The notes beneath the pieces were generated by a model, which was not told the DNA's origin, did not search any database, and worked only from the letters and a program-made list of their open reading frames with translations. A stretch of DNA of 64,000 nt from Aselliscus stoliczkanus. Its lineage: Eukaryota > Chordata > Mammalia > Chiroptera > Hipposideridae. Made by a program: the position numbers and the translations under genes. Below, one piece after another: positions 10,866-22,108 of the stretch. The stretch lies in contig CM066727.1 in the NCBI GenBank assembly GCA_033961575.1, positions 84,380,501 to 84,444,500 on the forward strand. The letters are read 5' to 3'. Position 1 is the stretch's first letter. Each line of letters starts with the position of its first letter.

Positions 10866-10925
10866 TCACTTCTTTTTTTTTTTTTTTTTAATTATTTAAG
10901 ATTCACTTCATTTTTTTGCCATTAT
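10866..10925 (-). repeat. Poly(T) block flanked by a short duplication
   Basis: A run of about 18 T at 10872-10889 plus AATTATTTAA is flanked by TTCACTTC on both sides (about 10866 and 10902). This looks like the antisense poly(A) tail of a retroposed fragment. No body sequence is left between tail and flank. Confidence 0.4.
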
Positions 10926-11190
10926 TTTATTTTTTTATTCAGACAATTTTTTTTAGATTAGTTTATGGTTCACAACAAAATTGAGGGGACGATACAGAGA
11001 TTTTCTAGATATCCCTGCCCCCACACATCCATAGCCTCCCCCCTTTATCAACATCCCCACCAGAATGATAATGCGTCAACATAGGATCTTCAATTGTAAC
11101 AAATCATCATCACCCAAGGATCATAGTTTTTTCACTCTTGGTGTTTTTGCCTCCTTAGTTAAATGTTTGATTCATTTAATTCAGTCTCGC
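10926..11190 (-). mobile_element. Old L1 3'-end fragment, antisense
   Basis: The block with TTAGATTAGTTTATGGTTCA, a pyrimidine-rich CCCCCACACATCC segment and AATTGTAACAAATCATCA resembles antisense L1M 3' UTR, of the kind also seen near 29830-29950. The assignment is by eye and the copy is strongly diverged. Confidence 0.45.
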
Positions 11191-11204
11191 TAGTATAATA
11201 ATGA

Positions 11205-11510
11205 AAGGACAATTGACCCTTGATCAATGCAGGAATTCGGGGCCTTGGCCAACCACACAGTTAAAAATATGCAGGAATTTGGAGTGCCAATGAACCACAC
11301 AGCTAAAATCCTGCATATTACCTAAATCAGCCTTCTACATATGCAGATTCCCAACCATGGATTGAAAATACATTTGACCCTTGAACAACAAGGGTTTGAA
11401 CTGTGAAAATCCACTTAACTGTGAAAATCCACTTAAATGCAGATTTTTAAAATCCACATAAGTGGACCTGTGCAATTCAAACCTGCATTGTGTCAGGGTC
11501 AACTGTATTT
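11205..11510. mobile_element. MER2-like DNA transposon fragments
   Basis: TTTGACCCTTGAACAAC followed by GGGTTTGAACTG at about 11371 and the inverted GTCAGGGTCAACTGTA at 11492-11507 are MER2-type (Tigger group) terminal inverted repeats with TA flanks. An additional TTGACCCTTGATCAATGC at about 11213 suggests a second copy or a rearrangement. The interior is deleted, so the element is non-autonomous and long inactive. Confidence 0.65.
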
Positions 11511-13267
11511 AGAGCTATAAAATGTCCTTTACTTTCAGCATTGTCCATATCAAATATGTATATGTAATATAATAATTTCATTTGATCTTTTTAAAAGTCA
11601 GTAATTACAGCTTGGATGATCTAGATATTGGAGCTATCTAGGACAGTGTTTTATTTAACAATTTCAAATTGTTTGATTTATTTAGATGTTTTTTTTTCTT
11701 ATTAACTTCAATGTTTACTGTATTGCAAGCTTTTGTCTATGGCCAAATAAATTATCTTTACTTTCTTACCATTTCATTTGCCCCCTGGCTATGAGATTTT
11801 ATCAACACACTGCACTGTATTCAAGTTTTGCAGATAACATGTATATACTTTATATTAATACATTTCATAAAGTTATTTAAATGTTTTATAGCCTTTATTA
11901 TTTGCATCCTTATTCAAATAGTGAGTTAGAGTGCTATCCTAAACTCTCCCAATATTATTGCATTTTGTTTAATTTTCCTAATTTTATAATAACTACTGTG
12001 GTTCATGTAGTTAATATAAAGTCATTGGAAATATGAGCTATTGTAGCAGTTATAACTTTTTTCATCTCTGTGTATGTATCAAATCTCTTTTCTTATTGGT
12101 AGAAATGTTCTAGGTTTTATTCTTCTTATATGTGCTGATAATTTGTTCTTTCTTTCTTGATGGGAGAGACCTGACCTACCATCAGAGATTCAAAAGCAAT
12201 TTATCTTCCTTGGATAACCAAGGTTATTTTCTGCTGCCTCTTGCCAGAGCAAGGAGATAGGGAAAAAGTGAACTAAAACATTAATCTTCAACTAGGGTAT
12301 CTGTCTTGAAATGTCAACTTATTTCATACATTTTCATTTCCCATGTAGAAGCAAATTCTGATATCACAAATATGAAGAATGAGAAAAATCAAGAAGGTTC
12401 AGACCCCGTTATTGGGTTTCTCTCATCTGTTGGTTTTTTAGGTAAAGCAGTGATAATAGAGAGTATACACAAAATCTTTCTAGTTTTATAGTAATATTTA
12501 TATGATACAATTTAAAAATTATCAATGCAGATCAAAGATAATGAGTATTCCTACTACTCTGAGGGACACTAAATACTAACAAAGCTAACAAAGAAAATTT
12601 AAAAATTTACATCTTAAATAGCATTACATACTAGCTAATTGATTTTCATTCGTGAAACAATATCAAAATTGGATTAAAGCAAAAGTATGTGCAAAACACT
12701 TCAAATACATTTTTTATCTTAACCTCATTGCACTAAATGGAATAACCTAGTTTACTACATTCCCTCCACAGATAAACAAATTCTTCATAGTGCTGGGTCC
12801 AGTTATATGATCTTTCTAAGTGCCCCATTGCATTACATGTTCAATAATTTATTCTTTTTAACAGAGAATGAATTTTATAACAATATATTATATTATTTTG
12901 ACTTTCATTATCAATCAATCATATTCTCTGGTAGACTAATCTTTAAAGAATCATTTATCCTCAAAAGAAACCTGTAGATAATTGTGGTTCCTGAATCAGT
13001 CCTTCTCCTCTACGAGTTACTCTTAGAGTAAGTTATTTTTTCATTGAAATAACTATTTGTCTATTTTCTAATCATGAAGAAACATGAAGTCTGTTTCATA
13101 ACAGTTTAAAATGTCTAGTTAAGGTTAAGTAATATTTCAGAATGTTTTATGATAAGCTATCATATTCATGTTTCTTGTTTCCATGGTTTTTATCACCTTC
13201 CTCTGGAATGAATTTCAATAGATGTCATACTGTATTTTTTTAAACTAATATTTGTTTAAAAGTTCAT
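11511..13267. other. AT-rich unique DNA with a possible MIR
   Basis: No gene-like frame (longest 64 codons). At about 12690-12835 the series CTTAACCTCATTGCAC...ACAGATAAACAAATTC...CTTTCTAAGTGCCC follows the outline of an antisense MIR, strongly decayed. The rest shows nothing I can name. Confidence 0.45.
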
Positions 13268-13282
13268 TATTATGGTATTTTA

Positions 13283-13395
13283 ATTTTTTTTTTTTTTTTG
13301 AGGGCAGTGTCACTGGCCCTCATATGTGGGACCTGAACCCGGGCCGCTGGCTTCCCAAGCCAGCGCTTAACCACACCACACCACTCAGCCGGCCC
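13283..13395 (-). repeat. tRNA-derived SINE with perfect 15-bp target-site duplication
   Basis: Poly(T) then GAGGGCAGTGTCACTGGCC and, at the far end, ACTCAGCCGGCCC: the antisense form of the GGCCGGCC-headed SINE. The flanks TATTATGGTATTTTA at 13268-13282 and 13396-13410 are identical over 15 bp. The reverse complement contains a CCGGGTTCAGGTCC B-box-like segment, so the source had a Pol III internal promoter. This is a young insertion by its intact duplication. Confidence 0.9.
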
Positions 13396-13410
13396 TATTA
13401 TGGTATTTTA

Positions 13411-16139
13411 GACTAAATTCATTTGATTCATTAATCTGTATTTCCCAAAGTTCTTTTTTCGTATACACTTGCCAAAACTTCCTTTATAACAATTTGGTGG
13501 GTGTCATTCCATGATGACACTTAAGCATATTATATTTATCAGTTAAGTGCATAAAAATAGCATTAATTCTAATCATTGTAAAGACTCCCATAAATTTTAT
13601 GATTAAGTGATATGTAAAAGAAATACCAGAAAAAGCAAATTTGCAGAAATGCAATAATTTCATTTTAAATCTCTGTTTATTTGTGTATGTGTGTGTTTTA
13701 TGCACAGACATTGATAAAGCTAACTCCATAAAATCAATGATGCTTAAGTTATTTCTCTGTCCATTACAATGCTGAAAGGAAAAAATATCAGTGCAACCAC
13801 TCACTCACTGACAGTGATATTTTTATGTTTCTATGAGTGTGTGTATAGATTATTATGAATATTCTGAATAAAATATTTTCATAACCTAAATCAAAAATTT
13901 TAATTATAACTTTATGTTCCAATGAAGTTATCAATCTTAAATTTACTTCAAAGCTTGCATTTACTCTTCTAGTTTTCTCCATTAAGAATCCTACTGTAGC
14001 TCATGAAGCTTAACAGGAATTATCTATTTGTATAACTGTATGTCTGTGTTTAATATAATAATGATACTCTTATCTAGGTATAGAAGTACATATTTCAGTA
14101 GTGGTGCTTGTCAGAATAAGTGACTTTGTTTTTAAAAGGCTTTTCTTTCTCAAGTTATTACTGCAGTCAACCAAGTTGCAATTAACACAGCATCAGGAAG
14201 AAGTGGCTGAAGGCTTTTTCTAACCAGAGCTTGCACTTCTAAAGTGATCTGTAGCTCTAGATTTCTTCATCCTGTAGGAGAAGGCTGGGTTAATTGCTTT
14301 TAATTAGTTGCCTAATTACCCTAGCTGGGACCATATTTGTCTATGTCTTGCTTGCACCAGGGACCTGAACATCTCAAGGCAAAACTTCATACCCCCAGTA
14401 TTTCTGCAATCCTTTACTCTTTCAACTGGCTGCTGAATACCGCTCTCAGTACTTTCTCTGGGACCAAAGTATATGGAGACACTTTCCCAAGGTGACTTCC
14501 CTGCCTATTCTCTTCACTTTAGAACATCTTTGTTCTTCAAGTTGGTGGCTGCAGCTGAGAAAGTTCTTTCCTATGATGCTATCTGCTTGTTACTTCACAG
14601 TGAAGCTTATTCTGCCACCCTGTTTAATACCAACACTAAAACCCGCTGGCTTCCTGTCTTTGCTTTTACAAAATATACATAGCACTGACCAAACTCTTAC
14701 TAAGCCTTATTTTTATCTATTCAGTATTTTCTTTTTAGTATTTGCCTTCCTTCACTGTCTCTCACTTGAAATCGATTTTTCCCCCTTTTTTATTCACTAT
14801 ATACTAAGATCCCAGGAAATTCCCTGCCATACATAGGGTCTTAATAAAATTGGTGAAGTGGATTACTGAATGAATTATCCCATATATATTTTTTTTCTTA
14901 AATCCAGTGCTGTTATTTCATGCTATCAGTTTATGGGTATGTTAAGAGACTGCTGACTGCAGGGGAACTATGCGACTAGACCAAAAGTTTTAGTTTCAGT
15001 GTCCATCTCACAGGCTGTGCTGATACAGTTTGTACGAACTGTTAAATGTTAGAGAAAACTTGTAAAAACATGTAAAGCTTCTTGTCACTATTCTTACTTC
15101 TATTGTACTTTGACAGGCATTTAAATATGTAAGGTAAAAGCTTTCATTGAAAGAATTTTAGAAACTATTATGTAGTTTAAAGAAAATGTTCAGGACAAGC
15201 TTTATGAAATCACAGTTGGGACACTTCGGGTTTAAATTTGCACCCCAATCTGGAAGAGTAGAAATATTTAATTGGGTCCTAAATTAACTGGTTGGAAAAA
15301 TCTGTGCTGGACTTTCTCTCTCAATATAATCGGAAATGAAAAAAATTTTTTTTTTCTAGCTATATTAGATTATTTTAAATGTGCCAGTCATTCTAATTTG
15401 GTTTCATTTTTAAATAGTATATTTCCTGGTTTAAAAAAATATTATGGTGACATAAACAATTCACACCTAATATACCTGTTATTCTTGGAAATGAAGTGTC
15501 AAAACTGTTTTTCTCCATTTGTGTTAGCTACGATTCTCATTTGAAAAGGTGACGCACTAAATAACATAACCGATAAATAATGCTGGGAATTAGTTTTAGA
15601 ATAACAAGTCTCTGTATAACATGAGATTGTACTTTACTTTTAACCTTGTATTTTTGTAATGCTTGTGATCAAAGTGGCTGAAAAAAGAAACTGTACAGAT
15701 ATGTCCAACCTAATTCCTCCAGAGACCGCCTGAGAAGAATTACAGAGGAAGGAAAGACAGGTAGCTATTATCATCCTTATAGCTGCAGACAGGCTTAACA
15801 TCCCTGTAGATAAAGACTACACCCCAAGCAACAGAGCCTGGGGTTTATAGGCCCCAATGTTAAGGCAAATCCACCTCTAACTCACTGTGAATAGGAAAAC
15901 ACCAAGTGGGGGCCAGCTGGTGGGGGTGGGGAAGGGACGATGGCTACATATCTATCCGTTATATGGATGCCTCTGACACAGACACATTGAAAGTCTGCGC
16001 ACTTTCTCCAATTCCCTTCCTCTCGTTTACTCGTACACAGATTCTAATCAGGTTTTCTCTCAGTCTCTGTTTCCCTCCTCCCATTCTTGTAATTCCTCCT
16101 CAGTTTCTTTTGCCGATTCCTGATCTTTCCCCAGCATTG
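13411..16139. other. AT-rich unique DNA
   Basis: No convincing gene. Frames at 14473-14836 and 15272-15544 are short and lack domains. A TAATTA-rich cluster at 14288-14320 is noted separately. The last 100-200 bases, pyrimidine-rich, may already be decayed L2. Confidence 0.5.
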
Positions 16140-17275
16140 TAATATAATAGCAGCACTTGCATCTCTTCTATTCTCTATCTCTACTCAATCCTCAGTAATA
16201 GCCTCCTGCCTAGTGCTTATTAGCTAACTACTCACACCTCAGATGGTGAACACACAATAATAGATGATGTATTGCAAAACTGAACACTTGAAACCTATGT
16301 AACCTTACTAACCACTGTCACCCCAATAAACTTTAAAACAAACAAACAAAAAACAACTCAGACACCTAACCGCTTATGGGACTTCGTTATCTAGCAGACA
16401 CCTCAAACTGAACATATCCAGAACTCACTGCTGACACCCTCCCACAATGGCTACTCCATTATTAGATTTCTTTATTTGAGAAAAGCCGTATTTCCAGGTG
16501 CTCAGGCCACAACAATGGTTTCCACCTTTATTTTTTTCCTTCATATAGGCACTGGGAGGAGAAATCCTTTAGGATCTACCTTGAAAAGTATTCCACTTTC
16601 CAACCTCGCCTTACTTTCTTCATTGCTACAATCTAGTCTGAGCCAAGATCATCTCTCATCCACTACACTGCAGGCAGCCTTTCTGCTCCATCACTGATCT
16701 ATTGGGAAGGTCCTTTTAAACTGCATGTTATATCACTTGCATTCTTCTCTGAAACCTCCAGTTCTTCCAGTTGCCATCAGGGTACAACTCAAAATCCTTA
16801 CAATGATTCCGTCACATTTCTGACTTCATTGCTACACCGTACCCCTTGCTCTATTCTTCTCCAGCCATACCCATCTCCTTATCTGTTTCTCAACTATGTG
16901 TTTACACTCTCACATTAGAGCCTTTTCACTCACTGGAATGTTCCTTCCTTCAGATATGCACCAAGATCTCTTCCACCGCCTTCAAGTCCTTGCTCAAATA
17001 TCACTGTATCAGTGAAGCTTTCTGAAACTATCACATACAAATTTACAAGCCATCCCTGTCTATCCTTTAAAACTGTTTTTTCACTTTCTTCCTTTTCACT
17101 TTTAATATGTCTCATATTAAAAGATACAATATAATGCATTTAAAATGGGGAGGGTTTCTTTATTTCTTCTCCAGCTAGAATGTAGGGCAGGAATGTTTGT
17201 CTGCTTTATTTTTCATACTCTCCAGGTGCCAAACATATAGTAAACACTCAGTAAATATTTGTCAAGTTAATCAAT
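16140..17275 (+). mobile_element. L2 LINE, 3' part
   Basis: The plus strand follows the L2 ORF2 C-terminal region and 3' UTR: AGTAATAGCCTCCTGCCTAG, CAAACTGAACATATCCAGAA, TGCTCAGGCC, TCTGGCCATCAGGGTACAA-like stretches, CTTCAAGTCCTTGCTCAAAT and AGTAAACACTCAGTAAATAT. Block order is jumbled around 16140-16500, probably by decay and by the L1 tail at 16240-16365. L2 has been inactive since early mammals, so this is ancient. Confidence 0.7.
16240..16365 (+). mobile_element. L1 3'-end fragment inserted in L2
   Basis: GATGATGTATTGCAAAACTG, ACACTTGAAACC, CACTGTCACCCCAATAAACT and an A-rich AAACAAACAAACAAA tail are a typical L1 3' UTR end. Only about 120 bp is present, so it is severely 5'-truncated. 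No clean target duplication is visible. Confidence 0.6.
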
Positions 17276-18820
17276 TGTAGTAATTTATATTCTTATTAAA
17301 TACTGATAGAATATTCACAAAAAGTAACCATATATTAAGACTGTAGAGAAAAATCTTAATATTCAAAGACAGGAATTATAGGTACCATTTTCTCTGATCG
17401 TGATATCAAAACATAATGTTTTAAAGTAAGGACGATAAAGAAAAGAAACTTCACAGATCAGGGACTTAAAAGTCTCTGCTAAATAACTGTTTACAAAGAT
17501 AAAATTAAAATGGAAATGACAATAAAGAATGTTTCACTGTAGGACCAAAAGATTATTTCTTAAGTATTAAATTTAATCAGTTAAAAGAGGAATGAATAAA
17601 GTTTAATAAATATGAAAGCATAAATAAGTTAGTGAGAAAAATTAGATTTGATAAACAAATTAAAGAAGTGGCTTTTTGAAAAATATAATTAAAAGATAAG
17701 CAATGAGCTTCCATAAGCAATAAAAAAGAAACACAGAGGTAAATATACAATATCAGAATTGCATATGGAAATAAAACAAATGCAGAGAAAATTATAAATG
17801 TATAAATTTTAATCAAATTTGAAAACCTCTATGGGATTGATGAATTTTTAAAAATTTAAATGACTGTCACGGACTCAAAGATATACATAAAAACTCAGTA
17901 GACCTACTATTATAAAATAATTGTAAAAGTTATCAAAATCTAAGGACCTAATAAAGATAATGCCCAGAAAATTTCAGTTTAATTACCTAATCTAAAAAGA
18001 ACAAATTATTCTAATACTATTTGAACTTTTCCATAGAGTAGATTAAAAAAGTAAGTTTCCAAAACTGTTTTACAAAACCAATGTTACACTAGAGGAATTG
18101 AAAGAAAAAAATACTGGATATATTTCCTATAAGATATCATTTTGTTGAACATGAATAAAGACGATTCATGCATTCAACTTGCATAAAACATTTTTCAAGG
18201 CCAAAATACAAATATAAAATATAAAATATAAAAATACAAATGACTGGAGGAAAAATGCAATAAATGCAATGGGCCATTATTATAACAAGGACACTTGCAG
18301 AGAAGAAATATAATAGGATCTTATTTATTGGTAAAATCAGGTGATTATAATATATAGGCAAAAGTATAGCCAAAGACAAGAATAGTGACAGCAGCACAAT
18401 TTAGAATAGCTAATGAGTGTAAATACCCCAATTTTTCATATCAATAGAATAGTACAAAATACTAGTTGTATATTTTTATAATGTGATACTACACATAAAA
18501 ATGAAAATGAAATACTGGTGGTTCTAAAAGCATGACTAAACTTCTCAAATATAAGATAAAGTATTATTCTAGCTATATAAAGTTAAAAATGAGGCAATAA
18601 AAATGTATTGTGTTAGTAGTCAGAATAGGGTTGATGAAGTAGGTGACTGAGTTAGTGCCTAAGGGGATTTTCTAGATTGCTAGCTATTTCTTATTTATTT
18701 GATTTCTTTGGTTGCAAATTTATATTGAGCTCAGTACTTACATGGTCACTTTTCTAAACATACATATGTTTTATATCAATAAACATACACACGGTGTAAA
18801 TAATAAATACATCTTCAAGA
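17276..18820 (+). mobile_element. Old L1 ORF2/3' region, strongly decayed
   Basis: A-rich plus-strand sequence from about 17390 with phrases such as ATAGCCAAAGACAAGAATAG, AATAGCTAATGAGTG and AATAGAATAGTACAAAATAC follows the end of L1 ORF2 of an old subfamily. Stops are dense in all frames. Boundaries and subfamily are uncertain. Confidence 0.45.
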
Positions 18821-18831
18821 ATATATGTTGC
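18821..18831. repeat. Left target-site duplication of L1
   Basis: ATATATGTTGC here matches ACATATGTTGC at 22098-22108 at 10 of 11 positions. The pair brackets the L1 exactly: its 5' UTR starts at 18832 and its A-rich tail ends just before 22098. Confidence 0.65.
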
Positions 18832-19845
18832 AGAGAGACTTCTGGTAAAATGGCGCAATAGACAGACGCTGTGCTAACTGCCTCCCAGGATCACACCAAA
18901 ATTACAAACAAATTATACAGCATTCAACCCTGGAGGTCCCCGGAACACTAGATGAACAGAACCACTAAACGAACAACTTAAAGAGGAGGCCATGTCGGGT
19001 CTGGTAGGACGGGCGGAGACGAGAGAGGGCAAACCCCGTGAGGGAAGCCCCAGCCGTGGGAAGCTTGTCTGGTTGGGGAGAGACCCTCCGGCCGCACACC
19101 AAGCTCACCGGCCCAGAGTTCCTTTGCCAGGAAGAGGAGTTCTAATATAGCCAGCAGTAAATTAGTGAGGACTCTCTTTGCTCAGCTCGGTGAGGCTAAG
19201 AGCGGCTGGAGAATCAGTGGGGCCGGCGCCCGGGCTTGCTCGCCGGTGAGCACTTACCTGGTTACTGGTGGAGGGAGTGGCTGTGTGAGCCGGACCCAGG
19301 AGGCTGCGGGGATGGACTGAACTGAGCACCTTTGGTGCAAAGGTTGGAGGTTTCGGGACTATTGCTCCCGTGGTGCGGAAACTGCATGCGAGTGGTGTAG
19401 GGAGGGTGCCATTTTGTCGGGCTTGGGCCCTCCCATGGAGGATCAGGTCTGAGACCTAATTGGTCTGGTGGAATTGGTGCAGAAGTACGTGTGTGCGTGC
19501 GTACGCGCATGCCGCCTTGGATCCCCACCCTCCACCCGGCTTATACTGCGTTGCCAGGGAAATGCAGGGCGGGTGCCCTCCGGCTCCAACAGGCTGCTCA
19601 CTGAGACCCTGGAGTGCGCAAGCGGCCTCGGGTCCCCGCTCTCCGCACTGTGCTTGCAGAGTTGCCAGGCTGGTGATTGGTTGTCGGGCTGCTCGGCCTG
19701 ATCTGTGAGCAGCTGATTGGGACAGGCTGAGACTGGGAGTTTTCCTGGGAGTGTTGGGCCGTGAGCTGTGTGCCTGCGTGATCCAGCCAGGGCTCTCCTG
19801 GTGATCTATCTAATACATCAAAGCAATCCCAGAGCAACAGCCAGA
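18832..19845 (+). promoter_or_regulatory. L1 5' UTR with internal promoter, CpG-rich
   Basis: About 1 kb of GC- and CpG-rich sequence, clearly distinct from the surrounding AT-rich DNA, precedes ORF1. In L1 the 5' UTR holds an internal Pol II promoter that starts transcription at the first base. CpG density is highest around 19000-19780, so it is a likely methylation target in the host. The retained CpGs suggest a fairly recent insertion. Confidence 0.75.
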
Positions 19846-20715
19846 ATGGGGAAACAAAGAAACATGTCACAAGTAAAAGATCAGAAGAAACCTCTAGAAA
19901 TGGCACTAAATGAAACAGAGGGAGCCAACCTTTCAGAGACAGAGCTTAGAACCCTGATGATAAGAATGTTTAAGGAACTTAGTGAGGTCATAAAGGATAG
20001 GGAAACCATAGGAAACAACCTGTTAGAACTAAAGAATACAATAACTGAAATGAAGAACACACTTGAAGGAATCACCAGTAGAGTAGATGAAGCAGAGGAG
20101 AGGATCAGCAATTTGGAAGATAAAATAGCAGAAATCATCCAGTTGGCACAGCAAAAAGACCAAAGAATGAAAAACAATGAAAATAGTTTAAGAGCCCTAT
20201 GGGACAAGGTGAAACGCAACCACCTTCAACTCGTAGGAATACCAGAAGGAGAAGAGAAGAAGCAAGGGGTCGAGAATGTATTTGAAAAAATAATGACTGA
20301 AAACTTCCCTACCCTGGTGAAGGAAATCAACATACATGCCCAGGAAGTGCAGAGGGTTCCAAACAAGCTGAACCCAAACAGGTCCACACCAAGACACATC
20401 ACAGTTAAAATGGCAAAGGTTAAAGACAAAGACAGAATCCTAGATGCAGCAAGAGAAAGACAGCAGGTTACATACAAAGGAACTCCTGTTAGACTAACAG
20501 CTGACTTGTTTACAGAAACTCTGCAGGCCAGAAGGGAGTGGTAGGAGATAATCAAAGTGACACAAAATAAAGGCCTACAACCAAGATTGCTCTACCCATG
20601 AGGGCTATCACTTAAAATTGAAGGAGAAATAAAGAGCTTCTCAGAAAAGAATAAGCTTAAGGAATTCATTACCACCAAGCCAGCACTGCAAGAAATGTTA
20701 AAAGGGCTTTTTTAA
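19846..20715 (+). pseudogene. L1 ORF1 (RNA-binding chaperone) with two stops
   Basis: ATG at 19846 begins MGKQRNMSQVK; an upstream in-frame ATG at 19768 is in the 5' UTR. Residues about 45-130 form a heptad-rich coiled coil (trimerisation), then KRNHLQLVGIPEGEE starts the RRM, followed by ITVKMAKVKDKDRIL and ETLQARREW. A TAG at 20542 ends the frame at 232 residues, but the same frame continues as the C-terminal domain (LQPRLLYP, IEGEIKSF, TTKPALQEMLKG) to TAA at 20713. A TGA at 20599 is the only other stop. The full reading is 289 residues, below the usual 330-370. Apart from the two stops no frameshift is visible. Confidence 0.9.
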
Positions 20716-20771
20716 ACAAAAGAAAGCGGTAAACAAGCTAACCCAGGGAGACCAGGAATACAAATAACAAA

Positions 20772-21370
20772 ATGGCAATACATATGCACCTATCAATAAT
20801 CATTTTAAATGTGAATGGGCTAAATGCTCCAATCAAAAGACACAGAGTGGCTGAGTGGATAAGAAAATAGGACACAGGTATATGCTGTTTACAGATGGAA
20901 TAAGATATTTCATGCAAATGGCAATGAGAAAAAAAGAAAACTGGAGTACCAATACTTATTTTGGACAAAATAGACTTTAAAATGACTACAATAAAAGACA
21001 AAGAAAGGCACTATAACCCTAATAAACATCTATGCATCCAACATAGGAACTCCTAATTACATATAACAGATTTTGAGAGACATAAAGACAGAGATCAACA
21101 GTAACACTACCATAGTAGGGGACTTCAACACCATTGTCACCAATGGACAGACCCTTTAGACACAAAATCAACACAGAAAGAGGGGCCTTAAATGATACTT
21201 TAGACCAGCTGGACTTCGTTGATATTTTTAGAGCATTTCACCCTGAAAAAACAGAATATACATTCTTCTCAAGTACACATGGGACATTTTCCAAGATAGA
21301 CCATGTTAGGCCACAAAACAAGTCTCAGTAAATTTAAGAAGATTGAAGTCATATCAAGCAGATATAAAGG
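20772..21370 (+). pseudogene. L1 ORF2 endonuclease domain only
   Basis: ATG at 20772, 56 bases after the ORF1 stop, opens MAIHMHLSIIILNVNGLNAP, the start of the AP-like endonuclease with the catalytic Asn in LNVNG. Later blocks are VPILI, GDFNT (21118-21132) with catalytic Asp/Asn, and KIDHV (about 21293-21307) with the terminal Asp-His pair. Stops (first at about 20868) and frame changes separate them. The domain ends near 21370 and is followed directly by 3' UTR. The endonuclease would nick target DNA at TT/AAAA. Confidence 0.8.
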
Positions 21371-22097
21371 AAAAACTGATGGTTGATGGCTGGGAGGGAG
21401 TGGAGAGGGAGAGGGGGAAGGTTTTGGACAGTGTAGGTGGGACTACAATGTTGTTGTAGGGATATGGGGGCAGTTCTGGGAATGTAATTCATAATGTTGT
21501 GAAGAGACTATTATGTTGCGTGAAATAAGTCAGTCAGAGATGGACAGGTACCATGTGGTCTCACTTGTGTGTGGAGTCTGAAGAGCTGAGTGAATGATCA
21601 AAGTAAACAGACTGGTAGATGTAGAGGAAAAACTGAGGGTTGCTAGTTGGGAGGGGGGTGGGGATGGGGGAGAAGAGGAAGGGATTAGACAGCATAAATA
21701 GACAACTACAGTATTGCCACAGGGATATGAAACACAGTTCGGGGAATATAATAATGTAAAAATTTTGTGGCGTGTCACATAGTCACATGTCTTGTTAGGG
21801 AGACCACTTCATGGATGGAGTAGAGGCTTGATCACTGCACTGTACACCTGAAGCTGATGTTGTATAGTATTGTATGCCAACTGTAACTGAATATGTGGAT
21901 GGTCACGGGATGTGAAGTATACTGTAGAGGGGACTCAGGGGAGTTGTGATAAATATTGTGGGGGGGAGTGGGGTGGCGAACTGGGGGAGGGGGGTTGTCA
22001 CTTTGGGGGGTAAAGAGTATAACTATTGCTTTGTGTTGTACACCCGAAACTAATAAAATTAAAAAATATCTATCTATCTATCTATCTATATATATAT
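21371..22097 (+). repeat. L1 3' UTR with duplicated G-rich block
   Basis: Two related blocks, about 21367-21490 and 21627-21756, share GGAAAAACTGA, a GGGAGG-rich tract, a GACAG...TAAATAG/TAGGTGG segment, CAGGGATATG-like and GGGAATATAAT/GGGAATGTAAT. Further G tracts lie at 21959-22013. The end carries GTACACCCGAAACTAATAAA and an A-rich tail merging into a TATC microsatellite. Confidence 0.7.
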
Positions 22098-22108
22098 ACA
22101 TATGTTGC
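22098..22108. repeat. Right target-site duplication of L1
   Basis: ACATATGTTGC, matching 18821-18831 with one mismatch at the third base. Its last six bases also appear to be the end of the neighbouring LTR. Confidence 0.6.

Larger units (their letters stand above)
18832..22097 (+). mobile_element. L1 with 5' UTR, ORF1, endonuclease-only ORF2 and 3' UTR
   Basis: The element starts with AGAGACTTCTGGTAAAATGG, the usual L1 5' end, and finishes with AACTAATAAAATTAAAAAAT plus a TATC microsatellite. It has both ends and target-site duplications but is only 3.27 kb, against 6-7 kb for complete L1. The missing part is ORF2 from the end of the endonuclease domain onward, that is RT and the C-terminal cysteine domain. 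It was either copied in this form or deleted after insertion. It cannot retrotranspose on its own. Confidence 0.85.

Noticed and set aside
14473..14836. Two overlapping plus-strand frames of 69 and 114 codons
   Set aside because: Hydrophobic, pyrimidine-rich composition with no domain. Overlap in two frames suggests chance.
19598..19906. 102-codon minus-strand frame in the L1 5' UTR
   Set aside because: It is a shadow in GC-rich L1 5' UTR. Antisense L1 ORFs are known in primates, but this one has no recognisable similarity and overlaps ORF1 start.
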